Positions 49,744 to 59,812 of a stretch of DNA of 64,000 nucleotides are shown here, in pieces. Below the pieces are notes generated by a model. The model searched no databases and was not told the DNA's origin. It saw only the letters and a list, made by a program, of their open reading frames with translations. Each line of letters begins with the position of its first letter. The stretch's first letter is position 1. Both the position numbers and the translations under genes were made by a program. Origin of the DNA: Burkholderiales bacterium (GTDB lineage: Bacteria; Pseudomonadota; Gammaproteobacteria; Burkholderiales; Burkholderiaceae_E); assembly GCA_020248665.1 (NCBI GenBank), contig JADCHE010000043.1:1-64000 (forward strand), given 5' to 3'.

Positions 49744-51576
49744 TCAGGCGGTCGCGGTCGTGTCGCACGCGCGCGGCAGCGCGACGACGAAGCACGCACC
49801 CCGCCCCGGGCCTTCGCTGCTCGCGCTGACGGTGCCCCCGTGCAGCTCGACCAGCTGGCGGACCAGCGACAGGCCGATGCCGAGACCGCCCTGCGCGCGG
49901 TCTCGGCTCGACTCGACCTGCGTGAACAGCTCGAACACGCGCTCGAGCTGGTCGGGCGGCAGACCGATGCCGGTGTCGCACACGCGCACGCGCACCGCAT
50001 CCGGGGCGTCCTCCACCTCGACCTCGATCTCACCGCCCGGGTCGGTGTACTTCGACGCGTTCGACAGCAGGTTCTCGAAGACCTGGGCGAGCCGCACGCC
50101 GTCGGCGAGCACCACCGGCGCGGTGTCCGGCAGCCGCAGCCCGAGCCGCTGCCGGCGCTGCTCGATCGCCGGGCGCACCGCCTCGACCGCATCGGCGACC
50201 GCGTCGGCGACCGACACCGGCCCGCGGTGCAGCGCGATCTTTCCCTGGGTGATGCGCGACACGTCGAGCAGGTCGTCGACGAGGCGCGTGAGCCGGCGGA
50301 CCTGCCGGTCGGACATCTCGACCGCCAGACGCTGCGGCGTGCCCCCGGGCAGCGTGCGCGAGAGCACGTTCATCGCGTTTCGCAGCGGCACGAGCGGGTT
50401 GCGCAGCTCGTGCGCGAGCATCGCGAGGAACTCGTCCTTGCGACGATCGGCCTCGCGAAGCGCCTCGACCGCGTACTCGCGGGCGTGCTCCTTGTCACGC
50501 TGCACGCGGCTCGCCTCGCGCAGCGACGCGAACAGCGTCGAGACCTGGCGGATCGACGAGCGGCGCTCGGCGATCGGGTCGCCGTCTGCGAGGCCCCGCG
50601 CGTCGGTCGCGACCGCGTCGATCGCCGCCGAGATCCGCCGCCCGAGCGACAGGCTCAGCCCGACGCCCAGTGCGAGCACCACGAGCCCGAACGCGAGCAG
50701 CCCGCCGAACGAGCGCTGCAGCGGCGCGTCGGCCACGCCGACCGGCACCCCGATCGTGACCGTCCAGCCCGAGGGCATGCGCTCCCACGCGGCGAGGACC
50801 GCGGCGCCGTCGAGCGTGACCAGCCTGCGCGTGCCGCGCTCCGGGCTCGCCGCGAGCGCGGCGCGCAGGTCGTCGGTGACCGGGTGGCCGAAGAAACGGG
50901 CCGCCTCGCGGCTGCGCGCGACGATCCGCAGCTGCCGGTCGGCGACCGAGGCGAGCGCACCGTTGCGGTACAGCTGCTCGCCGACGAAGCGCGACAGCAC
51001 CTCGTAGCTCAGGCCCGCGGTCAGCACCCACCCGACCCCGCCGCCCCGCATCACCGGCACTGCGACGCCGATCGCGCGCTCGCCGGTGCGCTGGCTCTGG
51101 TAGACGTCCGACACCTGCGGCCGCCCGGTCTCGACGGTCGCGCGGATGTGCGGCAGGTCGATGTGGATCCCCGGCCGCGGCACGAACGGCAGCGCTGCGT
51201 TGAGCACGACCGCGCCGCCGCGGTCGATGACCGCGACGTTGTCCCAGCCGTCGTTGCGCGCGACGAGTTCGCGCGCGTAGGCGTGGAATGCCGCGAGGTC
51301 CTGCTCGACCAGGGTCGGGAACTCGGCGATCCGCTGCAGCTCGCGGATCGAGCCGGCCACCTCGCGGTCGAGCGCGACCGCGAGCGTCGTCGCCATCTGC
51401 TGCAGGTCGCGCCGCGCTTCGGCCTGACCGTTCTGCCAGACCAGGTGCAGCAGCCACAGCGCGAACGCGATCAGCGGCAGCGTCGCGAGCGCCGGCAGCA
51501 TGACGAGCAGCGTCTGCAGGCTGATCGTCCTCGATCCCCGCGACGTCGCCTCGCCTTGCTTCGCCCTGCTGCGCAC
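49744..51576 (-). CDS. Membrane sensor histidine kinase with dCache-like domain
   Basis: A 610-residue kinase starting at GTG 51576. Helix 1 (LLVMLPALATLPLIAFALWLLH), a periplasmic double-Cache-like sensor of about 240 residues (residues 45-290), helix 2 (GGLLAFGLVVLALGVGLSLSLG), HAMP-like linker, H-box EFLAMLAHELRNPLVPLRNAM, then NLLSNASKY, DTGIGLPPDQ and GLGIGLSLV. No receiver or output domain and no response regulator gene is near it, so it is an orphan. dCache domains typically bind small organic acids, amino acids or purines. A TACACT hexamer lies just before the GTG, so the start is not certain. Confidence 0.88.
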   Translation of the reverse strand: MRSRAKQGEATSRGSRTISLQTLLVMLPALATLPLIAFALWLLHLVWQNGQAEARRDLQQMATTLAVALDREVAGSIRELQRIAEFPTLVEQDLAAFHAYARELVARNDGWDNVAVIDRGGAVVLNAALPFVPRPGIHIDLPHIRATVETGRPQVSDVYQSQRTGERAIGVAVPVMRGGGVGWVLTAGLSYEVLSRFVGEQLYRNGALASVADRQLRIVARSREAARFFGHPVTDDLRAALAASPERGTRRLVTLDGAAVLAAWERMPSGWTVTIGVPVGVADAPLQRSFGGLLAFGLVVLALGVGLSLSLGRRISAAIDAVATDARGLADGDPIAERRSSIRQVSTLFASLREASRVQRDKEHAREYAVEALREADRRKDEFLAMLAHELRNPLVPLRNAMNVLSRTLPGGTPQRLAVEMSDRQVRRLTRLVDDLLDVSRITQGKIALHRGPVSVADAVADAVEAVRPAIEQRRQRLGLRLPDTAPVVLADGVRLAQVFENLLSNASKYTDPGGEIEVEVEDAPDAVRVRVCDTGIGLPPDQLERVFELFTQVESSRDRAQGGLGIGLSLVRQLVELHGGTVSASSEGPGRGACFVVALPRACDTTATA

Positions 51577-51647
51577 CGAGCGAGTGTAGTCAAGAAAAGC
51601 GCGGGGGCCGTCAGGGCGAGGGAACGGTCGCCCGTGCGGCGCACGCT

Positions 51648-51691
51648 CCCGGCAACCATGCCGGGACCCCGTGAGCCGGCCCCCGGCTCAC
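51648..51691 (-). terminator. Double hairpin at the 3' end of the GIY-YIG gene
   Basis: Two stems stand side by side: CCCGGCA/TGCCGGG (51648-51665, 4-base loop) and GTGAGCCGG/CCGGCTCAC (51671-51691, 3-base loop). The second includes the stop codon of the GIY-YIG gene. No U-run follows on the minus strand. Confidence 0.45.
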
Positions 51692-52011
51692 GCTTGCCAC
51701 ACCGCGTAGCCCTCCGCGCGCAGGCCGAGCGCGAGCTCGACCTCCATCTCGCGCGCCGCCGCGTAGGGCATCGGGTTCGCATACGCGTAGAGATCGGGCA
51801 GTAGTCGCAGCCCGTGCGCGCGCACGAACCGGTTCGCCTTGACACCCGCCTTGTGCCGCGCGAAGCGCAGCTCGGGCGTGAGGCCGGTCATGCCGACGTA
51901 GACGCACGGGCGCGCCGCGTTCCAGTCGGGATTGGCCTGGGCGAACCGACGGTCGTTCATCACGACGTCGTCGAGCAGCACGACGTAGACGTGGTGGCGG
52001 TGGCGGGCCAC
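51688..52011 (-). CDS. Small GIY-YIG domain protein
   Basis: A 107-residue protein with the GIY-YIG pattern in a variant form: HHVYVVLLDD (for GIY) and PCVYVGMTGLTPELRFARHKAG (for YIG plus the conserved arginine and histidine), and a possible metal-binding E in REMEVELALGL. Single-domain GIY-YIG proteins are putative nucleases of the UPF0213/SLX1-like type. No mobile element surrounds it. Activity unproven. Confidence 0.75.
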   Translation of the reverse strand: MARHRHHVYVVLLDDVVMNDRRFAQANPDWNAARPCVYVGMTGLTPELRFARHKAGVKANRFVRAHGLRLLPDLYAYANPMPYAAAREMEVELALGLRAEGYAVWQA

Positions 52012-52021
52012 GGCCGCGCGC

Positions 52022-52645
52022 TCAGCGCCCGAGCAGCCCGCGCAGCGCGCCGCTCGCCGCGTCGATCACGCGCCGCCCGGCACCGCCGACGCCGCGCGCC
52101 GGGTCGCCGAGGCCGACGCCGAGCCTCTCGGCGAGGCCGGCGGCGACGCGCACGGCGGGGTCCTCCGACAGCGAGAAGCGCGGGTCGTCGAGGCGCCCGC
52201 CGAGCACGAAGGCGAGCTCGAGCCCGGCCGCCTCGAGCAGGCAGGGCTGCAGTGCGACGAGGTCGAGGTCGCGCAGCGTCGTGCGCAACTGCGAGTCGCG
52301 CATCGACGGAACCGGCCAGCCTTCGATCGACACCCGACCGTCGTACGCGGGCGAACGTCCGGCAGCGGCCTTCACCTTGTCGTCGAGGCGCAGCCGCGTG
52401 CGCGCGTCGGGCGCCGGCAGCACCAGCCCAAGCGGCGTCGACAGCTCTGGCACGACGACCACACGCCGCGCGGCCAGCGTCTCCCGTGCCGGCCAGCCCC
52501 CGGGCGCCGCGACGCTCAGGCGCTCGATCTCGACGCGGCCGGGCCGGGTCCGCACCGCCACGATCGCGGCCACGCGGACGGTGCGCGTGCACGCGGGGAT
52601 CTCGCGCGATCGCGAGGCGACGGCGGGACGGTCGGACTCGGACAT
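52022..52645 (-). CDS. Hypothetical protein resembling part of DUF748/AsmA-like proteins
   Basis: A 207-residue protein with no signal peptide or membrane helix. The stretch RRVVVVPELSTPLGLVLPAPDARTRLRLDDKVKAAAG to LRDLDLVALQPCLLEAAGLELAFVLGGRLDDPRFSLSEDPAVRVAAGLAERLG is like the beta-rich repeats of DUF748/AsmA-family envelope proteins, which are usually over 900 residues. It may be a shortened remnant or a stand-alone relative. It sits between the GIY-YIG gene and ettA on the same strand. The start at 52645 is tentative. Confidence 0.5.
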   Translation of the reverse strand: MSESDRPAVASRSREIPACTRTVRVAAIVAVRTRPGRVEIERLSVAAPGGWPARETLAARRVVVVPELSTPLGLVLPAPDARTRLRLDDKVKAAAGRSPAYDGRVSIEGWPVPSMRDSQLRTTLRDLDLVALQPCLLEAAGLELAFVLGGRLDDPRFSLSEDPAVRVAAGLAERLGVGLGDPARGVGGAGRRVIDAASGALRGLLGR

Positions 52646-52705
52646 CGGTCGCGACGATCGGGGGACGCACCGCGCAGTGGCACCACGCGGCGCGCCGGGC
52701 TCATC

Positions 52706-54370
<1,665 letters not shown>

Positions 54371-54478
54371 CGTGGCGTGCTCGGTCGGATCGGGGGTCGG
54401 AGCGCATTGTACCGGGCGGCGTGCGTGCGGCCGCGCGACGGCGGGCCCGCCGCGCGGGGTCCGGCGCGCCAGCGCGCG

Positions 54479-56269
54479 TCAGGACTCGTCCCAGTCCTTC
54501 CAGTCGATGCCGAAGCGTTCCCGGTAGCGGTTGACCGCGCTGCCGACGGTCTCCTCGTAGTGCCCGGCGTCGAAGCGGCCGGACAGCCCCAGGTGCACGA
54601 GCCGGTCCTTGACCGGGCCCTTGAGCCCGGCGAAGTGCAGCTCGACGCCCGCGCGCTGAAGCGCTGCGTCGAGCTCGACGAGCACGTCGGCCGCGGTCAC
54701 GTCGACGTCCACGATCGCGTCGGCGGCGACCAGCACCATCCGGACCCCCGGCCCGGCCCGGGCGACCTCGGCGAGGACCTCGTCGTGGAACAGCTCGGCG
54801 TTGGCGAAGAACAGCGGCGCGTCCCAGCGGAAGATCACCAGCCCCGGCACCGCGCGGCCCTCGGGGTGGCGCGAGGCGTCGTGGTAGCCCTTGCGGCCGT
54901 CGACGCGCACCAGCGTGGCGCGGTACGGGTGCCACGCCTTGCGGACGACCACCGCCATCGACAGCACGATCGCCAGCCCGATCCCCTCGATGACGCCAAC
55001 CAGCGCGACGCCGAGAAAGCTCGCGAGCGACAGCAGGCACTCGATGCGCCGCTGCCGCCACAGCGCGAACATGCCCCGCACATCGGCGAAGCTCAGGCAT
55101 GCGGCGATGACCACAGCCGCGAGCGCGGCCTGCGGCAGGTCCTGCAGCAGCGCGGGCGCGAGGAGCAGCAACGCGACGATCGTCGCGGCGCCCACCAGGC
55201 CGGTCAGCTGCGTGCGCGAGCCGGCAGCCTCGGCGACCGGCGTGCGCGACGCGCTGCTGCTCACCGGGAAGCCCTGCAGCAGGCCGGTGGCGAGGTTCGC
55301 CGCGCCGAGCGCGAGCATCTCGCGGTTCGGGTCGGCGCGGTAGCCGCCGCGCGCGGCGAGCGCGCGCGACAGCACGCTGGTGTCGGCGAAGGACAGCAAT
55401 GCGATCGCGATCGCGCCGGGCGCGAGCTGCGCGAGATCGCGCCAACCGACCCAGGGCACGCGCAGCGCGGGCAGCCCCTGCGGCAACGGCCCGAGCACCG
55501 CGAGCCCAAGCGCCGACAGCTCGAGCGCGGCCGACGCGAGCGTCGCGCCCGCCACCGCGATCAGCACGCCCGGCCAGCGCGGCAGGAACCGGCGCGTCGC
55601 GAGGACGACCGCGAGCGCGGCACCACCGACCGCGAGCGCCAGGCCGTCGACCTCGCGCTCGACGACGCCGCGCACGAGCCCGGCGACACGGCCGAACAGC
55701 GTGTCCGCGTCGACCTCGACGCCGAGCAGCTTCGGCAGCTGCCCGACCATCACGGTCAGCGCGATCGCGTTGAGGAAGCCGATGCGGATCGGCTTGGAGA
55801 ACAGGTCCGCGAGCCCCCCGAGCCGCGCCAGGCCGAAGGCAAGCTGGCACGCGCCGGTCAGCAGCGCAAGCGCGCCGGCGAGCGCGACCGCACGCTCGAC
55901 GCTGCCGGCGGCGAGCGGCAGCACCGTCGCGGCGATCACCGCGGCGAAGGTCGAGTCGGGTCCGAGCACCATGATCCGGGAGGGGCCGAGCAGCGCGTAG
56001 ACCGCGAGCGGCACGATCGTCGCGTACAGCCCGTGGATCGCCGGCAGGCCCGAGGCGACCGCGTAGCCCATGCCGACGGGGATCAGCACCGCGGTCAGCG
56101 CCAGGCCGGCGAGCACGTCGTGCGGGAGCCACTCGCGCCGATAGCCGCGCAGCATCTCGAGGCCGGGCAGGCCGCCCCGCGCGGCGCCGGGCGCCGGGCG
56201 CGCGGGATCGGGCGGCGGCACGGCGGCGCGTGCGTCGGGGGGCGGTCCGGTCGGGTCGGGCGTGGTCAT
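54479..56269 (-). CDS. SulP-family anion transporter with STAS domain
   Basis: A 596-residue SLC26/SulP transporter. A Pro-rich N-terminal tail is followed by about 12-14 helices (DVLAGLALTAVLIPVGMGYAVASGLPAIHGLYATIVPL at the front) and a C-terminal STAS domain (FRWDAPLFFANAELFHDEVLAEV to GLKGPVKDRLVHLGLSGRFD). SulP proteins carry sulfate, bicarbonate, dicarboxylates or other anions with H+ or Na+. No carbonic anhydrase or sulfate assimilation gene is beside it, so the substrate remains open. Start ATG 56269. Confidence 0.93.
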   Translation of the reverse strand: MTTPDPTGPPPDARAAVPPPDPARPAPGAARGGLPGLEMLRGYRREWLPHDVLAGLALTAVLIPVGMGYAVASGLPAIHGLYATIVPLAVYALLGPSRIMVLGPDSTFAAVIAATVLPLAAGSVERAVALAGALALLTGACQLAFGLARLGGLADLFSKPIRIGFLNAIALTVMVGQLPKLLGVEVDADTLFGRVAGLVRGVVEREVDGLALAVGGAALAVVLATRRFLPRWPGVLIAVAGATLASAALELSALGLAVLGPLPQGLPALRVPWVGWRDLAQLAPGAIAIALLSFADTSVLSRALAARGGYRADPNREMLALGAANLATGLLQGFPVSSSASRTPVAEAAGSRTQLTGLVGAATIVALLLLAPALLQDLPQAALAAVVIAACLSFADVRGMFALWRQRRIECLLSLASFLGVALVGVIEGIGLAIVLSMAVVVRKAWHPYRATLVRVDGRKGYHDASRHPEGRAVPGLVIFRWDAPLFFANAELFHDEVLAEVARAGPGVRMVLVAADAIVDVDVTAADVLVELDAALQRAGVELHFAGLKGPVKDRLVHLGLSGRFDAGHYEETVGSAVNRYRERFGIDWKDWDES

Positions 56270-56376
56270 CGGCGGCGGGGCGAGCCGCCAGTGTGCCGCA
56301 ACCGGCCACGCCGATCCGCCCGCCCGCGCGCGGCGCGGTTAGCATCGGGACTCGCCGAACCGAGGAGGAGACCCCG

Positions 56377-56796
56377 ATGAACGCACCGACCCCGCCGCGC
56401 GACGCCGCGACCGACCCCGCCGCGCCGATGCGCTTCGCCGTGAGCCACGCGAGCCCCGAGGCGTTCGTCGCCGACGGCCTGCGTCCGTACTTCGAGTACC
56501 GCGACCTCGGCATCCGCGCCTCGACCGGCGGCGCCGCCGTGATGCACGTGATCCGCGCGCGCGGGGGCCACCAGGCGACCGGCGAGTGGCACCGCCACGC
56601 GGTGCAGCTGCAGCTGGTCTACGTGCTGCGGGGCTGGGTGCGCTTCGAGTACGAGGGGGTCGGCGAGGTGCGGCTGGAGGCCGGCTCCTGCGTGCACCAG
56701 CCGCCGGGCATCCGCCACCGCGAGATCGAGCACTCGGCCGACCTCGAGCTGATCGAGCTCGTGCTGCCGGCCGACTTCGAGACCACGCCCGCCTGA
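56377..56796 (+). CDS. Cupin-domain protein
   Basis: A 139-residue cupin with both motifs: GGHQATGEWHRHAVQLQLVYVLRGWVRFEYEG (WHRH, Q, and E/G of motif 1) and CVHQPPGIRHREIEHSADLELIEL (H of motif 2). The start ATG 56377 is preceded by GAGGAGGAGA. It lies 14 bases before the crotonase gene and is probably co-transcribed with it. Small cupins of this kind often accompany catabolic enzymes as unknown accessory proteins. Confidence 0.8.
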   Translation: MNAPTPPRDAATDPAAPMRFAVSHASPEAFVADGLRPYFEYRDLGIRASTGGAAVMHVIRARGGHQATGEWHRHAVQLQLVYVLRGWVRFEYEGVGEVRLEAGSCVHQPPGIRHREIEHSADLELIELVLPADFETTPA

Positions 56797-56810
56797 GCCC
56801 GGAGGCCACG

Positions 56811-57599
56811 ATGGAGTGCGTGACCACGGAACGGCGAGGGCGCGTCGCGATCGTCCGCCTCGACCGCGGCGACGGGCGCAACGCGCTGTCGCTGGAGGCC
56901 TGCCGCCAGCTGACCCGCGCGGCGCGCGCCTTCGACGACGACCCCGACGTGTCGGCGGTCGTGCTGACCGGCACCGCCGGTGTCTTCAGCGTCGGGGCCG
57001 ACCTGAAGGACGAGGAGCTGCGGCGCTCGCGCGAGGCGCGGCTCGCCGAGCGCCGGCTCGCGATGCAGACCGGCGGCCGGATGTGCCGCGCGTGGGCCGA
57101 GATCGAGGCGATGACCATCGTCGCGATCGAGGGCTGGTGCATCGGCGGCGGCGCCGCGCTGTCGGTCGCCTGCGACCTGCGCGTCGCCGGCGAGGGCGCG
57201 ACCTTCTACGTGCCCGAGATCGAGCGCGGCATGAACCTGTCGTGGAATGCGGTGCCGCGCATCGCGCATCTGGTGGGCCCCGCGCGCGCCAAGCGCATCG
57301 CGGTGCTCGCGGAGAAGCTCGACGCCGCGGGCGCGCTCGACTGGGGGCTGGTCGACCGCGTCGCGCCGCGCGGCGGCGCGCTCGAGGCCGCGCTCGAGTT
57401 CGCCGAGCGGGCGGCGAGCCTGCCGCCGGTGCAGCTGCGGATGATCAAGCAGGCGGTGGACGCCGCGGTCGGCGCGCTCGACCGCTCGACGAGCCACGCC
57501 GACTTCGACCAGTTCGCGCTCGCGGCACAGTCGGGCGACTACGCCGAGGGCATGACGTCGTTCCTCGAGCGGCGCCCGCCGAAGTACACCGGCGCCTGA
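56811..57599 (+). CDS. Enoyl-CoA hydratase/isomerase family protein
   Basis: A 262-residue crotonase-fold protein. Oxyanion-hole segments are GVFSVGADLKDEE and AIEGWCIGGGAALSVACDLRVAGEGATFYVPEIERGMNLSW; the usual hydratase glutamates are not both evident, so it may act as an isomerase, hydrolase or dehydrochlorinase rather than a classical hydratase. Start ATG 56811 with GGAGG in front. Directly after its stop begins a stretch of broken genes. Confidence 0.88.
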   Translation: MECVTTERRGRVAIVRLDRGDGRNALSLEACRQLTRAARAFDDDPDVSAVVLTGTAGVFSVGADLKDEELRRSREARLAERRLAMQTGGRMCRAWAEIEAMTIVAIEGWCIGGGAALSVACDLRVAGEGATFYVPEIERGMNLSWNAVPRIAHLVGPARAKRIAVLAEKLDAAGALDWGLVDRVAPRGGALEAALEFAERAASLPPVQLRMIKQAVDAAVGALDRSTSHADFDQFALAAQSGDYAEGMTSFLERRPPKYTGA

Positions 57600-57669
57600 C
57601 CCGGTGGCCGGCCCGGTCCGTCGGGCCCGCGCCGCCGACCCGCGGCGACCGCGGCGACCGCGCGGCGGG

Positions 57670-57948
57670 CGGTGACTTCGAGAGCGCCTCGAGCGCGATC
57701 ATCGCACCGGCCCCCGGACGGTTCTCCACGGTCACCGGCTGGTTCACCTTCGTCGCCAGGAACTCGCCGTACTGGCGGGCGTAGGCGTCGGTGAGCCCGC
57801 CGGGCGGGAATCCGACGAAGATCCGGATCGGCTTGCTCGGCCAGCCGGCTGCGCCTTGCGCGCGGGCGGCGAACGGCAGCGGCGAGGCGCGGCGGGAACA
57901 CGTCCCAGCGGACGACCGGGCCGCACGGATGGGCCGCGGGGCTCGCAC
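57670..57948 (-). pseudogene. N-terminal fragment of a Bug-family binding protein
   Basis: On the minus strand the frame reads PFAARAQGAAGWPSKPIRIFVGFPPGG, then LTDAYARQYGEFLATKVNQPVTVENRPGAGAMIALEALSKSPPA, the start of a Bug-type protein up to about residue 75. After SKSPPA (about 57670) the frame becomes unrelated Arg/Ser-rich text and the remaining three-quarters of the gene are absent. It directly follows the stop of the broken aldo/keto reductase. Confidence 0.75.
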
Positions 57949-58661
57949 TCAGGCCGTCGCGAGCGGCACCTTGCGCGCCGGCGGAGGGAACGCGCGGTCG
58001 AGCGCGGCGAGCTGCTCGACCGACAGCCGCAGCGCCGCGGTCGCGACGTTCTCCTCGACGCGCGCGACCGAGGCGGTCTTGGGAATCGCGATGACGCCCG
58101 CGCCGTGCGGGCCCGGCGCGAGCAGCCACTCGAGCGCGACCTGCGCGGGCGTCGCGCCGAGTTCGCGCGCGATCGGTGCGAGCGCAGGGTGCTCGACGAG
58201 CCGTCCCTCGTCGAGCGGGCAGTAGGCCATCGCCGGCACCGCCCGCGCGCCCATCCACGGGAAGAGGTCGAAGGCCGCACCGCGCCGCGACAGCGCGTAG
58301 CAGACCTGGTTCGTCGCGCAACGTGCGCCGCCGGGCAGCGCGGCGAGCTCGCGCATCCCGTCGACGTCGAAGTTGGAGACGCCCCACGCGCCGATCTTGC
58401 CCTGCGCGACGAGTCGCTCGAACGCCTCGACCGTGGCGGCGAGCGGATGTCGGCCCGGCCAGTGCAGCAGGCAGAGGTCGATGCGCTCGCGCCGCAACCG
58501 CCTCAGGCTGCGCTCGCACGCGGGGACCGTCCCGGCGGCCGATGCGTTCGACGGCAGCACCTCGAGACGACGAACGGACGGTCGCCGAGGCCGGCGATCG
58601 CTTCGCCGACGACCCTCTCCGCGCCGCCGTCGGCGTACATCTCGGCGGTGTCGACCAGCGC
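57949..58661 (-). pseudogene. Frameshifted, 5'-truncated aldo/keto reductase
   Basis: The first part reads ALVDTAEMYADGGAERVVGEAIAGLGDRPFVVS (from about 58661 down to 58563) with the AKR catalytic D and Y. The next frame continues VLPSNASAAGTVPACERSLRRLRRERIDLCLLHWPG to the normal C-terminus near 57949. Deleting one A of a TCGAAGGTG would create exactly this shift at about 58563. The first 40 or so residues with the N-terminal strand are replaced by unrelated sequence. The 203-residue second part starts only at an internal ATG and lacks the catalytic tyrosine. Confidence 0.78.
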
Positions 58662-58664
58662 ACG

Positions 58665-58751
58665 GTGACGGCGCTCGCGACGGGCGCGCTGCCGTTCGCG
58701 ACCGGCGAGGCGGTGCACGTCGACGGCGGGCTGCATGTCGCGCGGCTGTAG
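58665..58751 (+). pseudogene. C-terminal remnant of a short-chain dehydrogenase
   Basis: On the plus strand a frame ending in TAG (58749-58751) reads LATGALPFATGEAVHVDGGL, then HVARL, the typical last strand and tail of an SDR (compare TGE-x-HVDGG). Nothing else of an SDR is present upstream; the sequence instead becomes the aldo/keto reductase remnant on the other strand. Confidence 0.6.
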
Positions 58752-58876
58752 GGGGGCCTCGGGTGCAGCTGGAGCGAGCGTGCAGCAGCCGGAGCCGGGG
58801 ATGCGGCCGCCGGGGCGTGGACGATGCCGCTCGGGCGCGCGCCGGACGGCCGCCGCGGCGGGCCCGGAGCCGCCGG

Positions 58877-59782
58877 TCAGCCGCGCGGCACGATCCGCGC
58901 GCCGGTCAGCTGCTCCTGTGCCTCGACGAGCGAGGGCACGAACTTGCGGCCGTGGCCGAGTGCGCTCGCGAGCGCGAGCGACTGGTGGACCGCCTCGCCG
59001 ACGACCGTCGGGATCGACAGCCCTTCGGCCAGGTGCGTGTAGTAGCGGACGTCCTTGCGAGCGTTGTCGAGCTCGAACCTGAGCCCGGCCAGGTCGCCCG
59101 TCAGCGTCTTGGCCATCGCCTGGAACAGGCCCGAGTTCACCGCGCCGGCCGACACCAGCTCGACCAGCTTGCGCGGGTCGATGCCGGCCCGCTGGCCGAC
59201 CGCGAAGGCCTCGGCGGTCGCGGTGCAGATCGCCTGCGCGATGAAGTTGTTCAGCAGCTTGACGATGTGGCCCGCGCCCGGGCCGCCGACGTGGAAGACG
59301 TTCTCGGCGAACGCGCGGATCACCGGGTCGAGCTTCGCGAAGGTCGCCTCGTCGGCACCGATCATCACGTTGAGCCGACCCTGCTCGGCCTCGACCGGCG
59401 TGCGCGCGAGCGGCGCGTCGACGAAGGTCGCGCCGACCGCGGCGGCCATGCTGCGCAGCTTCGCGGTCGAGTCCGGCTCGCTGGTCGAGCAGTCGACGAT
59501 CGTCAGACCCCGGCGCTTCGTCGACAGCAGGCCGTCGGCGCCGGCGGCCACCGCCTCGACCTGCGGCGAGCCGGTGACGCAGATGAACACGATGCTCGAC
59601 TGCTCGGCGAGCGCGGCCGGGCTCGGCGCCTCAGTGGCGCCGGCGGCGAGCAGGTCGGCGACGCGCTCGCGGTTGCGGTGCACCGTGATCGCGACCGGGT
59701 GGCCCTTGGCCAGCAGGTTCTTCGCCATGCCGTGGCCCATCAGGCCGGATGCGCCGATGAACCCGATGCGTTCACCGCTCAT
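58877..59782 (-). CDS. NAD(P)-dependent beta-hydroxyacid dehydrogenase (GlxR/HIBADH family)
   Basis: A 301-residue beta-hydroxyacid dehydrogenase. Cofactor motif IGFIGASGLMGHGMAKNL, substrate-loop DCSTSEPDST, second domain FVDAPLARTPVEAEQGRLNVMIGA, and the catalytic lysine in GPGAGHIVKLLNNF. The GASGLMG variant replaces the usual GLGxMG. Enzymes of this group oxidise 3-hydroxyisobutyrate, or reduce tartronate semialdehyde, the last step of several sugar-diacid pathways, so it could serve the galactarate-type genes elsewhere in the window. Start ATG 59782. Confidence 0.88.
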   Translation of the reverse strand: MSGERIGFIGASGLMGHGMAKNLLAKGHPVAITVHRNRERVADLLAAGATEAPSPAALAEQSSIVFICVTGSPQVEAVAAGADGLLSTKRRGLTIVDCSTSEPDSTAKLRSMAAAVGATFVDAPLARTPVEAEQGRLNVMIGADEATFAKLDPVIRAFAENVFHVGGPGAGHIVKLLNNFIAQAICTATAEAFAVGQRAGIDPRKLVELVSAGAVNSGLFQAMAKTLTGDLAGLRFELDNARKDVRYYTHLAEGLSIPTVVGEAVHQSLALASALGHGRKFVPSLVEAQEQLTGARIVPRG

Positions 59783-59812
59783 GCCCCTCTCCTTCGCTGT
59801 CGGTCGCGCATG

